Assembly (NCBI GenBank): GCA_937974565.1
Contig: CALJWL010000018.1
Span: 62,001 to 126,000, forward strand
Source of the DNA: an uncultured Arenicella sp.
GTDB taxonomy: Bacteria > Pseudomonadota > Gammaproteobacteria > Arenicellales > Arenicellaceae
Length of the DNA stretch: 64,000 nucleotides
Reading direction: 5' to 3'
In this document: piece after piece, positions 48,876 to 58,547 of the stretch
How the letters are laid out: every line of letters starts with the position of its first letter
Position numbering within the stretch: the stretch's first letter is position 1
Made by a program: the position numbers and the translations under genes
The notes under the pieces: generated by a model
Seen by the model: the letters and a program-made list of their open reading frames with translations, nothing else
Database searches by the model: none
Told to the model about the DNA's origin: nothing

Positions 48876-49406
48876 ATGTCTAACCAAAATAAAATATTAC
48901 TGGCCGCCGTGGCCTTAGCCGCCTTTTTAATCGGCGCCGCAATCAATTCAGCACGCGTTACCGAGATTTCAAATGCTTCTGAGTTACTCAGTGCCGAATT
49001 ACTCACTGGCACTGGTGAAGAGCAAACCACCCGACAAAACTTGGGGAAATTTACCTTGATCAATTTTTGGGCCAGTTGGTGTTCACCTTGCCGCAGAGAA
49101 ATGCCGCTATTTCAAGCCGTATACGAGCGTGAAAAATCAAACGGCTTTCAAATTATCGGCATCGCAATTGACGACGTCGAAAAAACTCAACCATTACTGG
49201 ATTCCATGGCCATAAGTTACCCCATTTTATACGCTGAACAAACGGGCATGACACTGATGGAATTATCAGGCAATGAACTTGGTGCAATGCCCTATTCATT
49301 GCTACTAGACGAAAAAGGCAATGTCATCGATCAAAAATTAGGGGAAATACACGAGGCCCAATTAACCGCTTGGTCTCAAGGGCGAGTCTATGAGGCAGAA
49401 AAGTGA
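48876..49406 (+). CDS. TlpA/ResA-like membrane-anchored thioredoxin
   Basis: The 176-residue protein has an N-terminal membrane helix (LLAAVALAAFLIGAAI), then a TlpA-type thioredoxin fold. The motif FTLINFWASWCSPCRREMPLF has the CxxC pair; AMPYSLLLDEKGNVID carries the cis-Pro strand, and IGIAIDDVEK is the typical insert. The domain should face the periplasm and reduce disulfides, with electrons from DsbD encoded just upstream. Its stop overlaps the GTG start of prmA by 4 bp, so a redox gene and a translation-factor methyltransferase are coupled. Confidence 0.88.
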   Translation: MSNQNKILLAAVALAAFLIGAAINSARVTEISNASELLSAELLTGTGEEQTTRQNLGKFTLINFWASWCSPCRREMPLFQAVYEREKSNGFQIIGIAIDDVEKTQPLLDSMAISYPILYAEQTGMTLMELSGNELGAMPYSLLLDEKGNVIDQKLGEIHEAQLTAWSQGRVYEAEK

Positions 49407-50317
49407 GTTGGTCTCAAGCCGCTTTTGTTGTTGATGCTGTTGAAGTTGAACGGCTTTCAAACTTGTTGGAAGCGTTTCTTGCCTCGGCTGTAACCACAGA
49501 AAACGCCGGTGACAATGAGTTCTACGAAGTGGCATTTCCCGGCACTCCTGATTGGGAAAAAGTGAAAGTTACGGCTTTGTTTGATGAGCGAGTAGACTTA
49601 GTACCTATTGTTGAGTTTGTGCAAAAGCAATATCTTGAGCAAGAAATCCCTTTTCAAATCAAAAAGTTAGTAGATCAAAATTGGGAACGGGTTTGGCTGG
49701 ATTCATTTAAACCCATAGAAGTGGGCACGGATTTATGGGTTTGCCCAACTTGGTGTGAACCAACGCAGCCTAAGGCCCGCAATATTTTATTGGATCCAGG
49801 TTTGGCTTTTGGCACCGGCACCCATGCCACCACTTATATGTGTTTAAGATGGTTAGCCGACCAAAAACTCAATGAGCAACGCGTACTCGACTACGGAAGC
49901 GGTTCTGGAATTTTAGCCATTGCGGCACTGTTCAGTGGCGCAAACCATGCTGACTCAGTTGATATCGACCCGCTTGCGGTGAATGCCTGCGTTGAAAATG
50001 CGCAACGTAACTCAGTCACCAATCGAATGTCGGCTTACCTACCACAGAATTTGCCAATCAAGCCTGAACACGAATACGATTTGGTCATTGCCAACATTTT
50101 GGCTGAGGTAATAATTGAATTAAAAGACACGTTGCTGCTACATTTAAAACAAGGCGGCACCTTGCTGTTAACCGGTATTCTCGATTCACAGTCCGAACGA
50201 GTAAAACAGCACTTCGGTGATGGCTTTGACTTTACTGAGCAACAACACGATCAGTGGACTATGTTGATAGCAAAAAATACGCCTGACAGCGGCGATGCAT
50301 TAAACATCGAACGTTAA
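49403..50317 (+). CDS. prmA: Ribosomal protein L11 methyltransferase PrmA
   Basis: The start is a GTG at 49403, overlapping the end of the thioredoxin gene; no ATG near it fits the family N-terminus. The 304-residue protein has the PrmA hallmark LLDPGLAFGTGTHATT, the SAM-binding loop VLDYGSGSGILAIAALFSGA, VDIDPLAVNACVENA and the catalytic segment YDLVIANILAEVIIELKD. It trimethylates several residues of ribosomal protein L11 in the cytoplasm. It begins the gammaproteobacterial cluster prmA – DUF3426 gene – dusB – fis. Confidence 0.95.
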   Translation: MSWSQAAFVVDAVEVERLSNLLEAFLASAVTTENAGDNEFYEVAFPGTPDWEKVKVTALFDERVDLVPIVEFVQKQYLEQEIPFQIKKLVDQNWERVWLDSFKPIEVGTDLWVCPTWCEPTQPKARNILLDPGLAFGTGTHATTYMCLRWLADQKLNEQRVLDYGSGSGILAIAALFSGANHADSVDIDPLAVNACVENAQRNSVTNRMSAYLPQNLPIKPEHEYDLVIANILAEVIIELKDTLLLHLKQGGTLLLTGILDSQSERVKQHFGDGFDFTEQQHDQWTMLIAKNTPDSGDALNIER

Positions 50318-50339
50318 CGTGTAACAGCGGTAATAAAAA

Positions 50340-51650
50340 ATGGCTTTTCACAACATACAGTGCCCACATTGCTTTACGGATTATACAATTAGCGATGCAC
50401 GCTACCGTGCGAACGACGGTGTGATGCGCTGCGGCACCTGTCGTGAGCAATTTAAGGCCATACTGGTTACGGAAGATCAAACTCCAAAATTTGATCCTAG
50501 AGACGTTTTTATTGAGCCACTCTCAGAACCATTGCCCGCCAGCGACGGTGGCGAGATTGCGTTTTCAGGCGAACCCGAACCGTCATACGTTAGCTACGAA
50601 AAATCCATTGACCCTGATACCGAAACCGATGTCGAACTCATGAGTACTCACGAATTCGAATATAAGGAACCGAAGAAACGCGACTCCAGCCAAACTGGAA
50701 TTACGCATGAACGGTCACCTTCGGTTTCATCAGATGTGCTTGAAAAATACGGCCTTAGTGACGAGTTATCAACATCACAAATACTGCAGAATTTGCGCAA
50801 ACGGGCACACAAAGATTCCATCAAACAAGGGCAGTTAGACCTTGAGCTACCGATCAACGATCGTCGGTCACAATCCACTGATTTAAAAATTGAACCCACA
50901 TTAGACGCAGACAATAACTTAATAAACGAAGTTGATAAGCTAGTCGATCAAAAATTAGGGCTTGCACACGCTGAGAAAGCGAGTACGAATCAAACCTCAG
51001 TAAAGCACGCCAAACGCAGGCCAGCAAAAAAAGGGAAAGCAACTGGCACTCAGTCCGTACGCAGCTCTAATAATGATTTTTTATTAGGGCCACGTAAAAC
51101 CAAAAAAGGGAAAGAAAACAGGGCACTGCGTTTTGTGAGAAGTTTGCTGTATTTTTTATTGACGATTATTTTAATTACCTTGCTGGGATACCAACTTTGG
51201 CTAAAACAATTAATTCAATTGCCAACCGACCAAGCCTGGTTTTTGAGCCTTGAAGAAAAATCAGCCCCCTACGTCACGCCCTTGTTAGCCATGGCCGACC
51301 AAAAACTCAGCGAAATTGGCATCAAACTACCAAAGCGACGTAATCTAAGCCAACTCAAATTATTATCAGCCACGACTGAACCACACCCAACCAGGTCCAC
51401 GACGGTGTTGTTAAAAATAAGTTTGATAAACCGAGCTGATATTGCGCAGCCATTGCCGTGGCTAGAAATGTCATTAACCGACACGGACGGTCGGCTTGTT
51501 GCTCGGCGTAACTTAGCGCCAACGGATTATATCTATAAGAATAAAACCGACTCTAACATTGGGGCCAACGAATTAAAGAAGATAACTATTGAGCTATTGT
51601 CTTTTCCTAAGGCAGCCACCGGCTATGGCATCAAGCTGCTGAGTAAATAA
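50340..51650 (+). CDS. Zinc-ribbon and DUF3426 membrane protein
   Basis: The 436-residue protein starts with an MJ0042-type zinc ribbon (IQCPHC ... MRCGTC), then a long polar, low-complexity region. A single membrane helix lies near residues 262-282 (LLYFLLTIILITLLGYQLWL). The C-terminal DUF3426 domain includes TRSTTVLLKISLINRADIAQ and WLEMSLTDTDGRLVARR, a beta-rich unit on the periplasmic side. The family is conserved between prmA and dusB in many gammaproteobacteria, but its role is not established. The gene order here is exactly that, which supports both the call and the taxonomic placement. Confidence 0.85.
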   Translation: MAFHNIQCPHCFTDYTISDARYRANDGVMRCGTCREQFKAILVTEDQTPKFDPRDVFIEPLSEPLPASDGGEIAFSGEPEPSYVSYEKSIDPDTETDVELMSTHEFEYKEPKKRDSSQTGITHERSPSVSSDVLEKYGLSDELSTSQILQNLRKRAHKDSIKQGQLDLELPINDRRSQSTDLKIEPTLDADNNLINEVDKLVDQKLGLAHAEKASTNQTSVKHAKRRPAKKGKATGTQSVRSSNNDFLLGPRKTKKGKENRALRFVRSLLYFLLTIILITLLGYQLWLKQLIQLPTDQAWFLSLEEKSAPYVTPLLAMADQKLSEIGIKLPKRRNLSQLKLLSATTEPHPTRSTTVLLKISLINRADIAQPLPWLEMSLTDTDGRLVARRNLAPTDYIYKNKTDSNIGANELKKITIELLSFPKAATGYGIKLLSK

Positions 51651-51653
51651 TTC

Positions 51654-51681
51654 AAATTGCTTAAAAAATACGCAATTTTTT
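51654..51681 (+). terminator. Weak terminator after the DUF3426 gene
   Basis: A perfect but AT-rich 7-bp stem (51654-51660 with 51672-51678) ends in a run of six Ts (51676-51681). It may reduce read-through into dusB. Confidence 0.4.
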
Positions 51682-51771
51682 AGTTAGAAATCTTTACGCT
51701 TTTTAAGCGCACCGGTATCATCACACGCCCCAGAATCGAAACAATAACGGTAACGTGTGAAATAAGCGGCG

Positions 51772-52785
51772 ATGCAGATTGGTCCATACAAATTAACCAA
51801 CCCTGTAATCGCAGCACCCATGGCCGGTGTTACCGATAAACCCTATCGACAAGTATGTCGTGACAATGGGGCTGGGCTAGTGGTATCGGAAATGGTAACC
51901 AGCCAAGCAAACCTTAGGCACACCAACAAAACCAAGTTCCGCTCTGATCTTACCGGTGAACCAGAACCGGTGGTGGTGCAGATCGTAGGAACAAACCCAG
52001 ATCAACTTGCCGAAGCCGCACGTTATAATGTTAACAATGGCGCGCAGATCATTGATATCAACATGGGCTGCCCAGCAAAAAAGGTATGCAGGAAGGCCGC
52101 AGGGTCCGCTTTGCTGGCTGATGAACCTTTAGTTCAAAAAATACTCTCTACTGTGGTTACATCGGTCGACGTGCCAGTAACTGTAAAGATTCGCACTGGC
52201 ACCACGCCATCAAGTAAGAACGCCATCACTATCGGAAAAATTGCACAAGATGCCGGTGTTCAAGCAATCACCATACACGGTCGTACTCGCGAGTGTAAAT
52301 TTGCCGGTGACGTTGAGTACGACACCATTGCCGCAGTCAAAGCAGAGCTGGATATTCCGGTAACGGCAAATGGTGACATCATCTCTCCCGAACAGGCCAA
52401 TAGAGTGTTAACTTATACCAAGGCTGATGCTGTAATGATAGGTCGCGCGGCTCAAGGCCAGCCTTGGTTGTTTAAACAGATAGCCGACTACCTAAACCAT
52501 CGTTCGTACTCACCTGCGCCCAACGCAACGCAACGCTACCTTATTATTACCAACCATATTCGAGCCATTCACCAGTTTTACGGCGATGATTTAGGCGTAC
52601 GTTTGGCACGCAAGCACATCAAATGGTATCTCGCGCATTGGGATACCCCGATAAGCGATAAAGATCGAAACGCTATTAGCACCGCCGAAAACACAAACAC
52701 CCAGGCGGCACTATTAGACCGTTTCTTATGCTCATCAAAGGCAAAAGACAATACTCCCTTAAACAAAGAAACTAAGGCCGCATGA
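51772..52785 (+). CDS. dusB: tRNA-dihydrouridine synthase B
   Basis: The 337-residue flavoenzyme begins IGPYKLTNPVIAAPMAGVTDKPYR and has the catalytic Cys in IDINMGCPAKKVCRKAAGSALL. FMN-binding segments VTVKIRTGT, ITIHGRTRECKFAG, VTANGDI and VMIGRAAQGQPWLF follow in the family order. It reduces uridine 17 in tRNA by analogy with E. coli DusB, using FMN and NADPH. It is followed by fis, as in most gammaproteobacteria, where dusB-fis is one operon. Confidence 0.95.
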   Translation: MQIGPYKLTNPVIAAPMAGVTDKPYRQVCRDNGAGLVVSEMVTSQANLRHTNKTKFRSDLTGEPEPVVVQIVGTNPDQLAEAARYNVNNGAQIIDINMGCPAKKVCRKAAGSALLADEPLVQKILSTVVTSVDVPVTVKIRTGTTPSSKNAITIGKIAQDAGVQAITIHGRTRECKFAGDVEYDTIAAVKAELDIPVTANGDIISPEQANRVLTYTKADAVMIGRAAQGQPWLFKQIADYLNHRSYSPAPNATQRYLIITNHIRAIHQFYGDDLGVRLARKHIKWYLAHWDTPISDKDRNAISTAENTNTQAALLDRFLCSSKAKDNTPLNKETKAA

Positions 52786-52882
52786 CTAAATCAACTAAAG
52801 CCCCTGAACCGGCCAGCCAGCGCTAAGCCAATAAACCAAAACAAACCATAAAAATAAGCACAGCAAGACCTGACCAAACAAC

Positions 52883-53119
52883 ATGACAAAGAACGACCCA
52901 TTATCCGCCTGCATCACCCATTCGATGCAAGAGTACTTCGATGATCTAAAAGGCCAAGAGCCAGCAAACTTGCATAATTTTTTTATTGCCGAAGTGGAAA
53001 AACCGTTCTTAGAAGTTGTGATGCAGCGCGTTAATGGCAATCAAACCAAGGCCGCAGACATACTCGGTATCAACAGAAATACTCTGCGGAAAAAATTAAA
53101 AACTTATGACCTTTGCTAA
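52883..53119 (+). CDS. fis: Fis nucleoid and transcription-regulatory protein
   Basis: The 78-residue protein ends in the family's helix-turn-helix: EVVMQRVNGNQTKAADILGINRNTLRKKLKTYDLC aligns with the Fis C-terminus (helix pair, then RGTLRKKL-type recognition helix). It is shorter than E. coli Fis (98 residues) because the N-terminal beta-hairpin region that contacts Hin or Gin recombinase is missing. It should still dimerise and bind DNA. The gene is 97 bp after dusB and 72 bp before purH. Confidence 0.93.
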   Translation: MTKNDPLSACITHSMQEYFDDLKGQEPANLHNFFIAEVEKPFLEVVMQRVNGNQTKAADILGINRNTLRKKLKTYDLC

Positions 53120-53191
53120 AAATGCAACCAAGGTTATTCTCACTCTAACAACGCTCAAGCGTTATCATCCAATATAAAGTTGAACACTACG

Positions 53192-54769
53192 ATGACTGAT
53201 TTTTCTTCAGACTCTCGCATCAAGCCCATACGCGCACTGATCAGCGTATCCGACAAAACCGGCGTATTAGAGTTCGCCCAGGCCCTGCACACTGCCGGAG
53301 TTGAAATTCTGTCAACCGGCGGCACAGCCAAGCTGCTCGCCCACAACAATGTTCCGGTTACAGAAGTGTCTTCCTATACCGGCTTTCCAGAAATGATGGA
53401 CGGTCGCGTTAAAACCTTACACCCCAAGGTACACGGTGGCATTCTCGGGCGTCGAGGCACCGACGATGCCGTAATGCAAGAACACGGCATTTCCCAAATC
53501 GATATTGTGGTAGTAAACCTCTACCCGTTCCAACAAACTGTGGCCGACCCTAATTGCGACTTACCCACCGCCATCGAAAACATCGATATCGGCGGACCCA
53601 CTATGGTGCGCTCAGCCGCTAAAAACCATAAAGACGTAGCCATTGTAGTAGACGCCAGTGATTACAACAGTCTGGTCGAAGAAATCAATCAAGGCGGCCT
53701 AACTTACGCTACTCGCTACCGATTGGCCACTAAGGCATTTGAACACACAGCCCAATACGACGGCGCCATCGCCAACCATCTTGGCCACATTCAAAACGAC
53801 GGCAGCAAAGCCGATTTTGCACGCACCTTTAACGTTCAATTCAAACATCAACAAACCATGCGTTATGGTGAGAACCCACATCAGAAGGCGGCTTTTTATG
53901 TAGAAGAAAACGCGCCTGTCGGAATTTCCAGCGCCACACAAATTCAAGGCAAAGAGCTGTCTTATAACAATATCGCTGACACCGATGCGGCTCTGGAGTG
54001 TGTCAAACAATTTGATGGCACACCGGCGTGCGTGATCGTAAAACACGCCAACCCTTGTGGCGTTGCCGTTGCTTCCACCTTATTAGAAGCCTACAAGAAG
54101 GCTTTCTCTACCGACCCTGAGTCCGCCTTTGGTGGCATTATTGCCTTTAACCAAGAGCTGGATATTGAAACCGCTTCACTGATTTTAGAAAAACAGTTTG
54201 TCGAGGTCATCATTGCCCCTAGCGTCTCAGACGCTGCCAAGGCGGCCATTGCCAACAAGAAGAACGTACGCTTATTGGAATGCGGGCAGTGGAATGAGCA
54301 CTCTCACAACGCCATTGAATACAAGCGCGTTAACGGTGGTCTGTTAGTACAGGACAATGATTTAGCCTTAACCGAAAAGCTTGAAGTGGTCACCAAAGTT
54401 CAACCCACACAAAAACAAATGGTCGATCTTCAATTTGCATGGAAAGTCGCCAAGTTCGTTAAATCAAATGCCATTATTTACGCCAATCAGAACATGACCA
54501 TCGGTGTTGGCGCTGGCCAGATGAGCCGCGTAAACTCAGCTCGCATCGCGTCTATCAAAGCCGATCACGCGGGCCTTGAGGTCAAGGGCTCCGTTATGGC
54601 CTCAGACGCGTTCTTCCCGTTCCGCGATGGAATCGACAACGCCGCGGCGGCAGGCATAAGCGCTGTCATTCAACCCGGCGGATCAATGCGTGATGAAGAA
54701 GTGATTGCCGCGGCCGACGAAGCTGGCATGGCCATGGTGTTTACCGGCATGCGTCATTTTAGGCATTAG
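53192..54769 (+). CDS. purH: Bifunctional AICAR transformylase / IMP cyclohydrolase
   Basis: The ATG at 53192 gives 525 residues; the frame also opens at a TTG four codons earlier. The N-terminal MGS-like domain reads [19 protein letters not shown] and [10 protein letters not shown], with [18 protein letters not shown] marking the IMP cyclohydrolase. The C-terminal transformylase has [12 protein letters not shown] with the conserved Lys-His pair, and [15 protein letters not shown]. It carries out the last two steps of purine synthesis to IMP. In many gammaproteobacteria purD follows purH; here a restriction-modification pair starts 30 bp later. Confidence 0.96.
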   Translation: MTDFSSDSRIKPIRALISVSDKTGVLEFAQALHTAGVEILSTGGTAKLLAHNNVPVTEVSSYTGFPEMMDGRVKTLHPKVHGGILGRRGTDDAVMQEHGISQIDIVVVNLYPFQQTVADPNCDLPTAIENIDIGGPTMVRSAAKNHKDVAIVVDASDYNSLVEEINQGGLTYATRYRLATKAFEHTAQYDGAIANHLGHIQNDGSKADFARTFNVQFKHQQTMRYGENPHQKAAFYVEENAPVGISSATQIQGKELSYNNIADTDAALECVKQFDGTPACVIVKHANPCGVAVASTLLEAYKKAFSTDPESAFGGIIAFNQELDIETASLILEKQFVEVIIAPSVSDAAKAAIANKKNVRLLECGQWNEHSHNAIEYKRVNGGLLVQDNDLALTEKLEVVTKVQPTQKQMVDLQFAWKVAKFVKSNAIIYANQNMTIGVGAGQMSRVNSARIASIKADHAGLEVKGSVMASDAFFPFRDGIDNAAAAGISAVIQPGGSMRDEEVIAAADEAGMAMVFTGMRHFRH

Positions 54770-54799
54770 TCTAGAGCGTAAAGCCCTCAACGGAAAACA

Positions 54800-56722
54800 A
54801 TGACCATTGATTCACAATACGATTTTCTTAATGAAGATCTTATTTCTGAAGATCATGACTTTTTCGACTCACCCGTCGCTTGGTGGGATAGTTTTGGTGA
54901 ATACATTCGCCAATTTTCTGAAAATGATCGAGCTTCAATAAAGACACTAAGCCTATTTAGTGGCGCCGGAGGGCTTGATATAGGTTTTCATGATGCGGGC
55001 TTTGATATTATAGAGGCCGTCGAACTGGACCCAAAACTTGCGGCCTCACTTGAAGCTAATATAGGGAATGGGAAGTACTTAGGCCCTGATACGAACGTGA
55101 TAGTGGGCGACATTTGCGAATACGACCCTAAAGTCACTGATATTGAATTCATAATAGGCGGGCCACCATGTCAATCTTTCTCAGCGGCTGGCGCACGTGC
55201 CTCTGGCGTGGCAGGCACCAAGGATTCTCGGGGAAACTTATTTCAAGAATACGTCCGTATTTTAAACAAGCTTAAGCCTGCAGGGTTCTTGTTCGAGAAT
55301 GTTTATCGCATTTTAGGGGCCAACAATGGCAAGGATTGGGAAGAAATCAGATCAGCCTTCTCTAACGTTGGGTATGATTTAACTTTTCGTGTTCTTGATA
55401 CAGCAGATTACGGTGTTCCACAAAATAGAGAACGGTTGATCATTGTGGGGGTTGCTAATGGCCGCACAAGGGAGCTTGCATTTAATTTTCCAAGGCCAAC
55501 GCACGGACCTGATTCTCGAATAAAAAGGAAATACTCAAGCGCTAGTCAGGCTTTAATTGGTGTGACTGAGAGGCCTGATAAGAACAGCTTAACAGGAAAA
55601 TACGGGCCATTATTAAACGATATTCCGCCCGGTCTGAACTATTCATTTTTTACGGAAAAAATGGGACACCCAACGCCTATATTTTCTTGGAGATCCAAAT
55701 TTTCAGACTTTTTATACAAATCCAACCCCGATGAGCCTGTCAGAACAATCAAAGCACAAGGAGGGCAATACACAGGCCCGTTTCATTGGGATAGCCGACC
55801 ATTCTCAAAACAAGAATTTAAACGGTTACAAACTTTTCCTGACCGTTACGACATGATTGGATCAAAGGCCACTGTAATAAAACAGATAGGTAACTCTGTC
55901 CCTCCTCAATTTGCGCGAATGCTTGCATTGTCTATTAAGGAGCAAATTTTCAAGCGTAATAGCCCATTTGAAATAGACACAATAGACACTGACTTTGTTT
56001 TGTCATTTCGCAAACACAAGAGCGCTCGCACCGCGAAATATCGGGATTCGGCTAAAAGAGCAATTGAGATGTTATCTCCTTTGAGTCCTACCTCTGATGC
56101 GTTACCGAAAACCGTTACGTATGATTTGGGAGACAATTTCAACCTCTCAACAATGCCAACGGATAAGTACAAATGTACGATTATTAAAAAATCTGCTCGC
56201 TTAACCTTTAACACAGCGCAAGCACCCGTTAACGAAAACGCCAAGATTATTATTACCCCAATTAATCAATGGCCCCTTCCATTTGAATCGGTCACTCTGA
56301 TTTTTAACCCAAAGCATTGGCAATCTTATACATCGGCTTGGAAAATTTTCGATCTTTATCTTTCAAAAAATAGTTATAAAGCAGACTTAGAACAATTGAA
56401 CGGTTATTACCAATACGAATCAAAATTAGATTGTCGCTTGGTCTCTAAAGCCAGCACTATGTTTAGTTCAATGGACACTCGGCTTTTGAAACTCATAATC
56501 GCAGGCAAGCTAACGCAACGAAAAATGTCTGCAAATGAAATTTCAGAGATTTCGAACCTAAATGAAAGTAACGTGCTAGATCAATTAAAACAACTCAAGA
56601 AAATTGGTTATGCAATAAGAAACTCAAACACCAACGTTGCCATGGATGAAAATATATTTTTGATTCCTTATAGCTTCCCAACACTTAACCCTCTGAGTGT
56701 TCAACTTAATAAAGAAATATAA
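54800..56722 (+). CDS. DNA C5-cytosine methyltransferase with C-terminal extension
   Basis: The 640-residue enzyme has the C5-methyltransferase motifs in order after a ~48-residue leader: motif I TLSLFSGAGGLDIGFHDAGF, motif IV GGPPCQSFS with the catalytic Cys, motif VI in FLFENVY, motif VIII QNRERLIIVG, and motifs IX/X with RTIKAQGGQYTGPF and QIGNSVPPQFA. About 230 residues follow motif X. Their last part (NEISEISNLNESNVLDQLKQL) resembles a winged-helix DNA-binding domain. It should methylate cytosine within a specific site and protect the host from the nuclease gene that starts one base after its stop. The codon usage and AT content differ from purH next door. Confidence 0.9.
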   Translation: MTIDSQYDFLNEDLISEDHDFFDSPVAWWDSFGEYIRQFSENDRASIKTLSLFSGAGGLDIGFHDAGFDIIEAVELDPKLAASLEANIGNGKYLGPDTNVIVGDICEYDPKVTDIEFIIGGPPCQSFSAAGARASGVAGTKDSRGNLFQEYVRILNKLKPAGFLFENVYRILGANNGKDWEEIRSAFSNVGYDLTFRVLDTADYGVPQNRERLIIVGVANGRTRELAFNFPRPTHGPDSRIKRKYSSASQALIGVTERPDKNSLTGKYGPLLNDIPPGLNYSFFTEKMGHPTPIFSWRSKFSDFLYKSNPDEPVRTIKAQGGQYTGPFHWDSRPFSKQEFKRLQTFPDRYDMIGSKATVIKQIGNSVPPQFARMLALSIKEQIFKRNSPFEIDTIDTDFVLSFRKHKSARTAKYRDSAKRAIEMLSPLSPTSDALPKTVTYDLGDNFNLSTMPTDKYKCTIIKKSARLTFNTAQAPVNENAKIIITPINQWPLPFESVTLIFNPKHWQSYTSAWKIFDLYLSKNSYKADLEQLNGYYQYESKLDCRLVSKASTMFSSMDTRLLKLIIAGKLTQRKMSANEISEISNLNESNVLDQLKQLKKIGYAIRNSNTNVAMDENIFLIPYSFPTLNPLSVQLNKEI

Positions 56723-56723
56723 A

Positions 56724-58034
56724 ATGGACGAGTTTCTAAAAGTTTGCCATGCTAAAAGTGAGCTTCATACCGATGATGGTGAAGTAACAGTTTTCAATGA
56801 GGGAAAGTTATCTGAAGATGCTATTTTGCGCAATAAGATAATTCGCTCAACTCTTGAACAAGGTTTTTTAAGCCGACTTATAGATGACGTGCTTGCCGGC
56901 GACACGGCTGACGTCGTTATTGACCAAACGCACATCGACCTCTTGGATGGATTAGTAAACTCAATCACAAGTGAAGTTGGGCGGGCTTTAGTCGGATTAA
57001 CGGTTCTTCAACTCAGCATTAAAACAATAGCGAAAGAACAATCAATTCGACTGCATAAAGGCAGCACCAATAAAAATGCTTTTTCGTGGTCAGAAGGAAT
57101 ATCCATGAGAACATTAGATAAGAGCTATATAACACCCGTATTGAGAAAATACGATTTATTGAAGCTTAATGCAGACGGCTTCATGATGACTAGAAGCCTC
57201 GCCGAAAACTACCCATACACAAGACTCTATAAAGCGGCTGTCAGAGGCGCAAAAGCTCAATGGATCGAGATCACAGATGAATTGGAGCGAGGGGCGCTAG
57301 ACCCAGAAAACGGGCTCAGATATTTATTGTCGATCTTAATAAATCAATCGGAAAATTTTAAGATCTCGGTTGAGAACGTAATCAAAAGCAAAGACTCTTT
57401 TCTCTCTAGTGAACCCAGTGCGGAGTCCGTATTTTCTTTGATCGTGGACTTTATAAAACGATCAGAATACGGTGCTAGAGTTTTCGAAGTCTCGTTGCAT
57501 TCAGCTTATCAAGCATTAGACGAAATGGGGCGCGTAGAAGGATACCTCAAATCTCTATCTCAAATGAGATCTGCAAACAAGAAACATGGAAACATCGGAG
57601 ATATTGAGATTTTAAAATCTAATATCGGCGTAATTATTGAAGAGTCTTGGGATGCAAAGTATGGAAAAACAGACTTAAGAGAAGAGGTTGAAGAGATTGC
57701 AGAAAAACTGGCATCGCACCCTGATTGTGAAATCGCCGGCTTTATTACCGATCAACAGCCCACGTTAAGCGATGGGCTTTTAGATCGTATGGAGCAAATA
57801 AGCGAATTTTATGGCTGTAACGTCGAAATACTTTCATTCGCTGATTGGTACAAAAACCTAGTAGAAGAAATGGGTGCTCAAGAAGTATCAACTTTTAATA
57901 AATTATGGCTAACGGCTATAACTGAAAGCTTTGGACAACGAAGAAGAAAGCAAGCCCCCATAGATGAGCCTTGTGAGCTTTGGATAGAAACGTTGTCAGA
58001 AATATTGAATAAAAGGCAGAAGAGTAAGGCTTAA
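56724..58034 (+). CDS. Putative type II restriction endonuclease (PD-(D/E)XK type)
   Basis: The ATG at 56724 starts one base after the methyltransferase stop, giving 436 residues. A stretch near residues 285-315 reads KKHGNIGDIEIL, then ESWDAKYGK. Asp293/Glu295 and Asp310-x-Lys312 fit a PD-(D/E)XK metal site of a restriction nuclease, where Asp replaces Glu in the second acidic position. The N-terminal half is helical, with no other catalytic motif. Coupling to a C5 methyltransferase is the typical arrangement of a type II system. The family name and recognition site cannot be read from sequence. A different nuclease or modulator would also fit. Confidence 0.65.
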   Translation: MDEFLKVCHAKSELHTDDGEVTVFNEGKLSEDAILRNKIIRSTLEQGFLSRLIDDVLAGDTADVVIDQTHIDLLDGLVNSITSEVGRALVGLTVLQLSIKTIAKEQSIRLHKGSTNKNAFSWSEGISMRTLDKSYITPVLRKYDLLKLNADGFMMTRSLAENYPYTRLYKAAVRGAKAQWIEITDELERGALDPENGLRYLLSILINQSENFKISVENVIKSKDSFLSSEPSAESVFSLIVDFIKRSEYGARVFEVSLHSAYQALDEMGRVEGYLKSLSQMRSANKKHGNIGDIEILKSNIGVIIEESWDAKYGKTDLREEVEEIAEKLASHPDCEIAGFITDQQPTLSDGLLDRMEQISEFYGCNVEILSFADWYKNLVEEMGAQEVSTFNKLWLTAITESFGQRRRKQAPIDEPCELWIETLSEILNKRQKSKA

Positions 58035-58216
58035 CCTTCACGTAAGTCATCAATTGAGGTTTCTCCAAGGTTAGTTTTTTGACTGAGAACGTAACTTTCA
58101 TGCTTCAGATGCAGAAGGTCAGATGGCGCAGCAAAAGGCACTATTAATATAGTTTCTTTTTCCTTTGATGTTAATAGTTGCGCATCCCTTACAAAGTTTA
58201 GTCCCGGCAATTGTGG
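58031..58216 (-). pseudogene. Truncated 3' end of an unknown gene
   Basis: A minus-strand frame ending at the TAA 58031-58033 encodes protein-like sequence: NFVRDAQLLTSKEKETILIV, then AAPSDLLHLKHESYV and TSIDDLREG at the end. It has no start codon of its own and runs into the end of the IS3 remnant, so its 5' part was probably lost when that element inserted. It overlaps the tail of the nuclease gene by 3-4 bp. I do not recognise the family. Confidence 0.4.
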
Positions 58217-58547
58217 TTCAATTTGGTTCGCCCCGGACTCGTCTGAGACAGTTTTATCTGAGTCACGAAGCTTTTCGTAACCCAGGGTTTTGATAATACA
58301 TTAATTCATACTCCGCCAGAGGCATGTCACCAATGGGTTGAAGTATTCGTCGTTTGTTGAACCAGTCTACCCAAGTGAGCGTTTCTCGTTCAACATCCTC
58401 AAGTCCACGCCACGGTCCGTCTTTGTAAATCACTTCTGCCTTGTAAAGCGAGTTAATGCTCTCGGCCATCGCGTTATCATAAGAATCACCAACGCGGCCG
58501 ACCGACGCTTTAAAACCCGCTTCCATGAGTGACTTTAAATAGCAAAA
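58217..58547 (-). mobile_element. IS3-family insertion-sequence remnant
   Basis: One terminus looks like an IS3 inverted-repeat end, with TTGGTTCGCCCCGGACTCG near 58215-58234. The element continues through the transposase 3' end and is cut off at 58547, where the 182-bp att-like repeat begins. The other terminus and the rest of the transposase are absent, so it is immobile. Confidence 0.65.
58263..58547 (-). pseudogene. IS3-family OrfB transposase C-terminal fragment
   Basis: The minus-strand fragment carries FKASVGRVGDSYDNAMAESI and LTWVDWFNKRRILQPIGDMP. This is the end of the DDE integrase core, where the Glu in NAMAESI is the third catalytic residue of the family. The N-terminal DD part is missing. 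A short reading frame continues to 58577, but the first residues come from the repeat, not the transposase. Confidence 0.8.
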
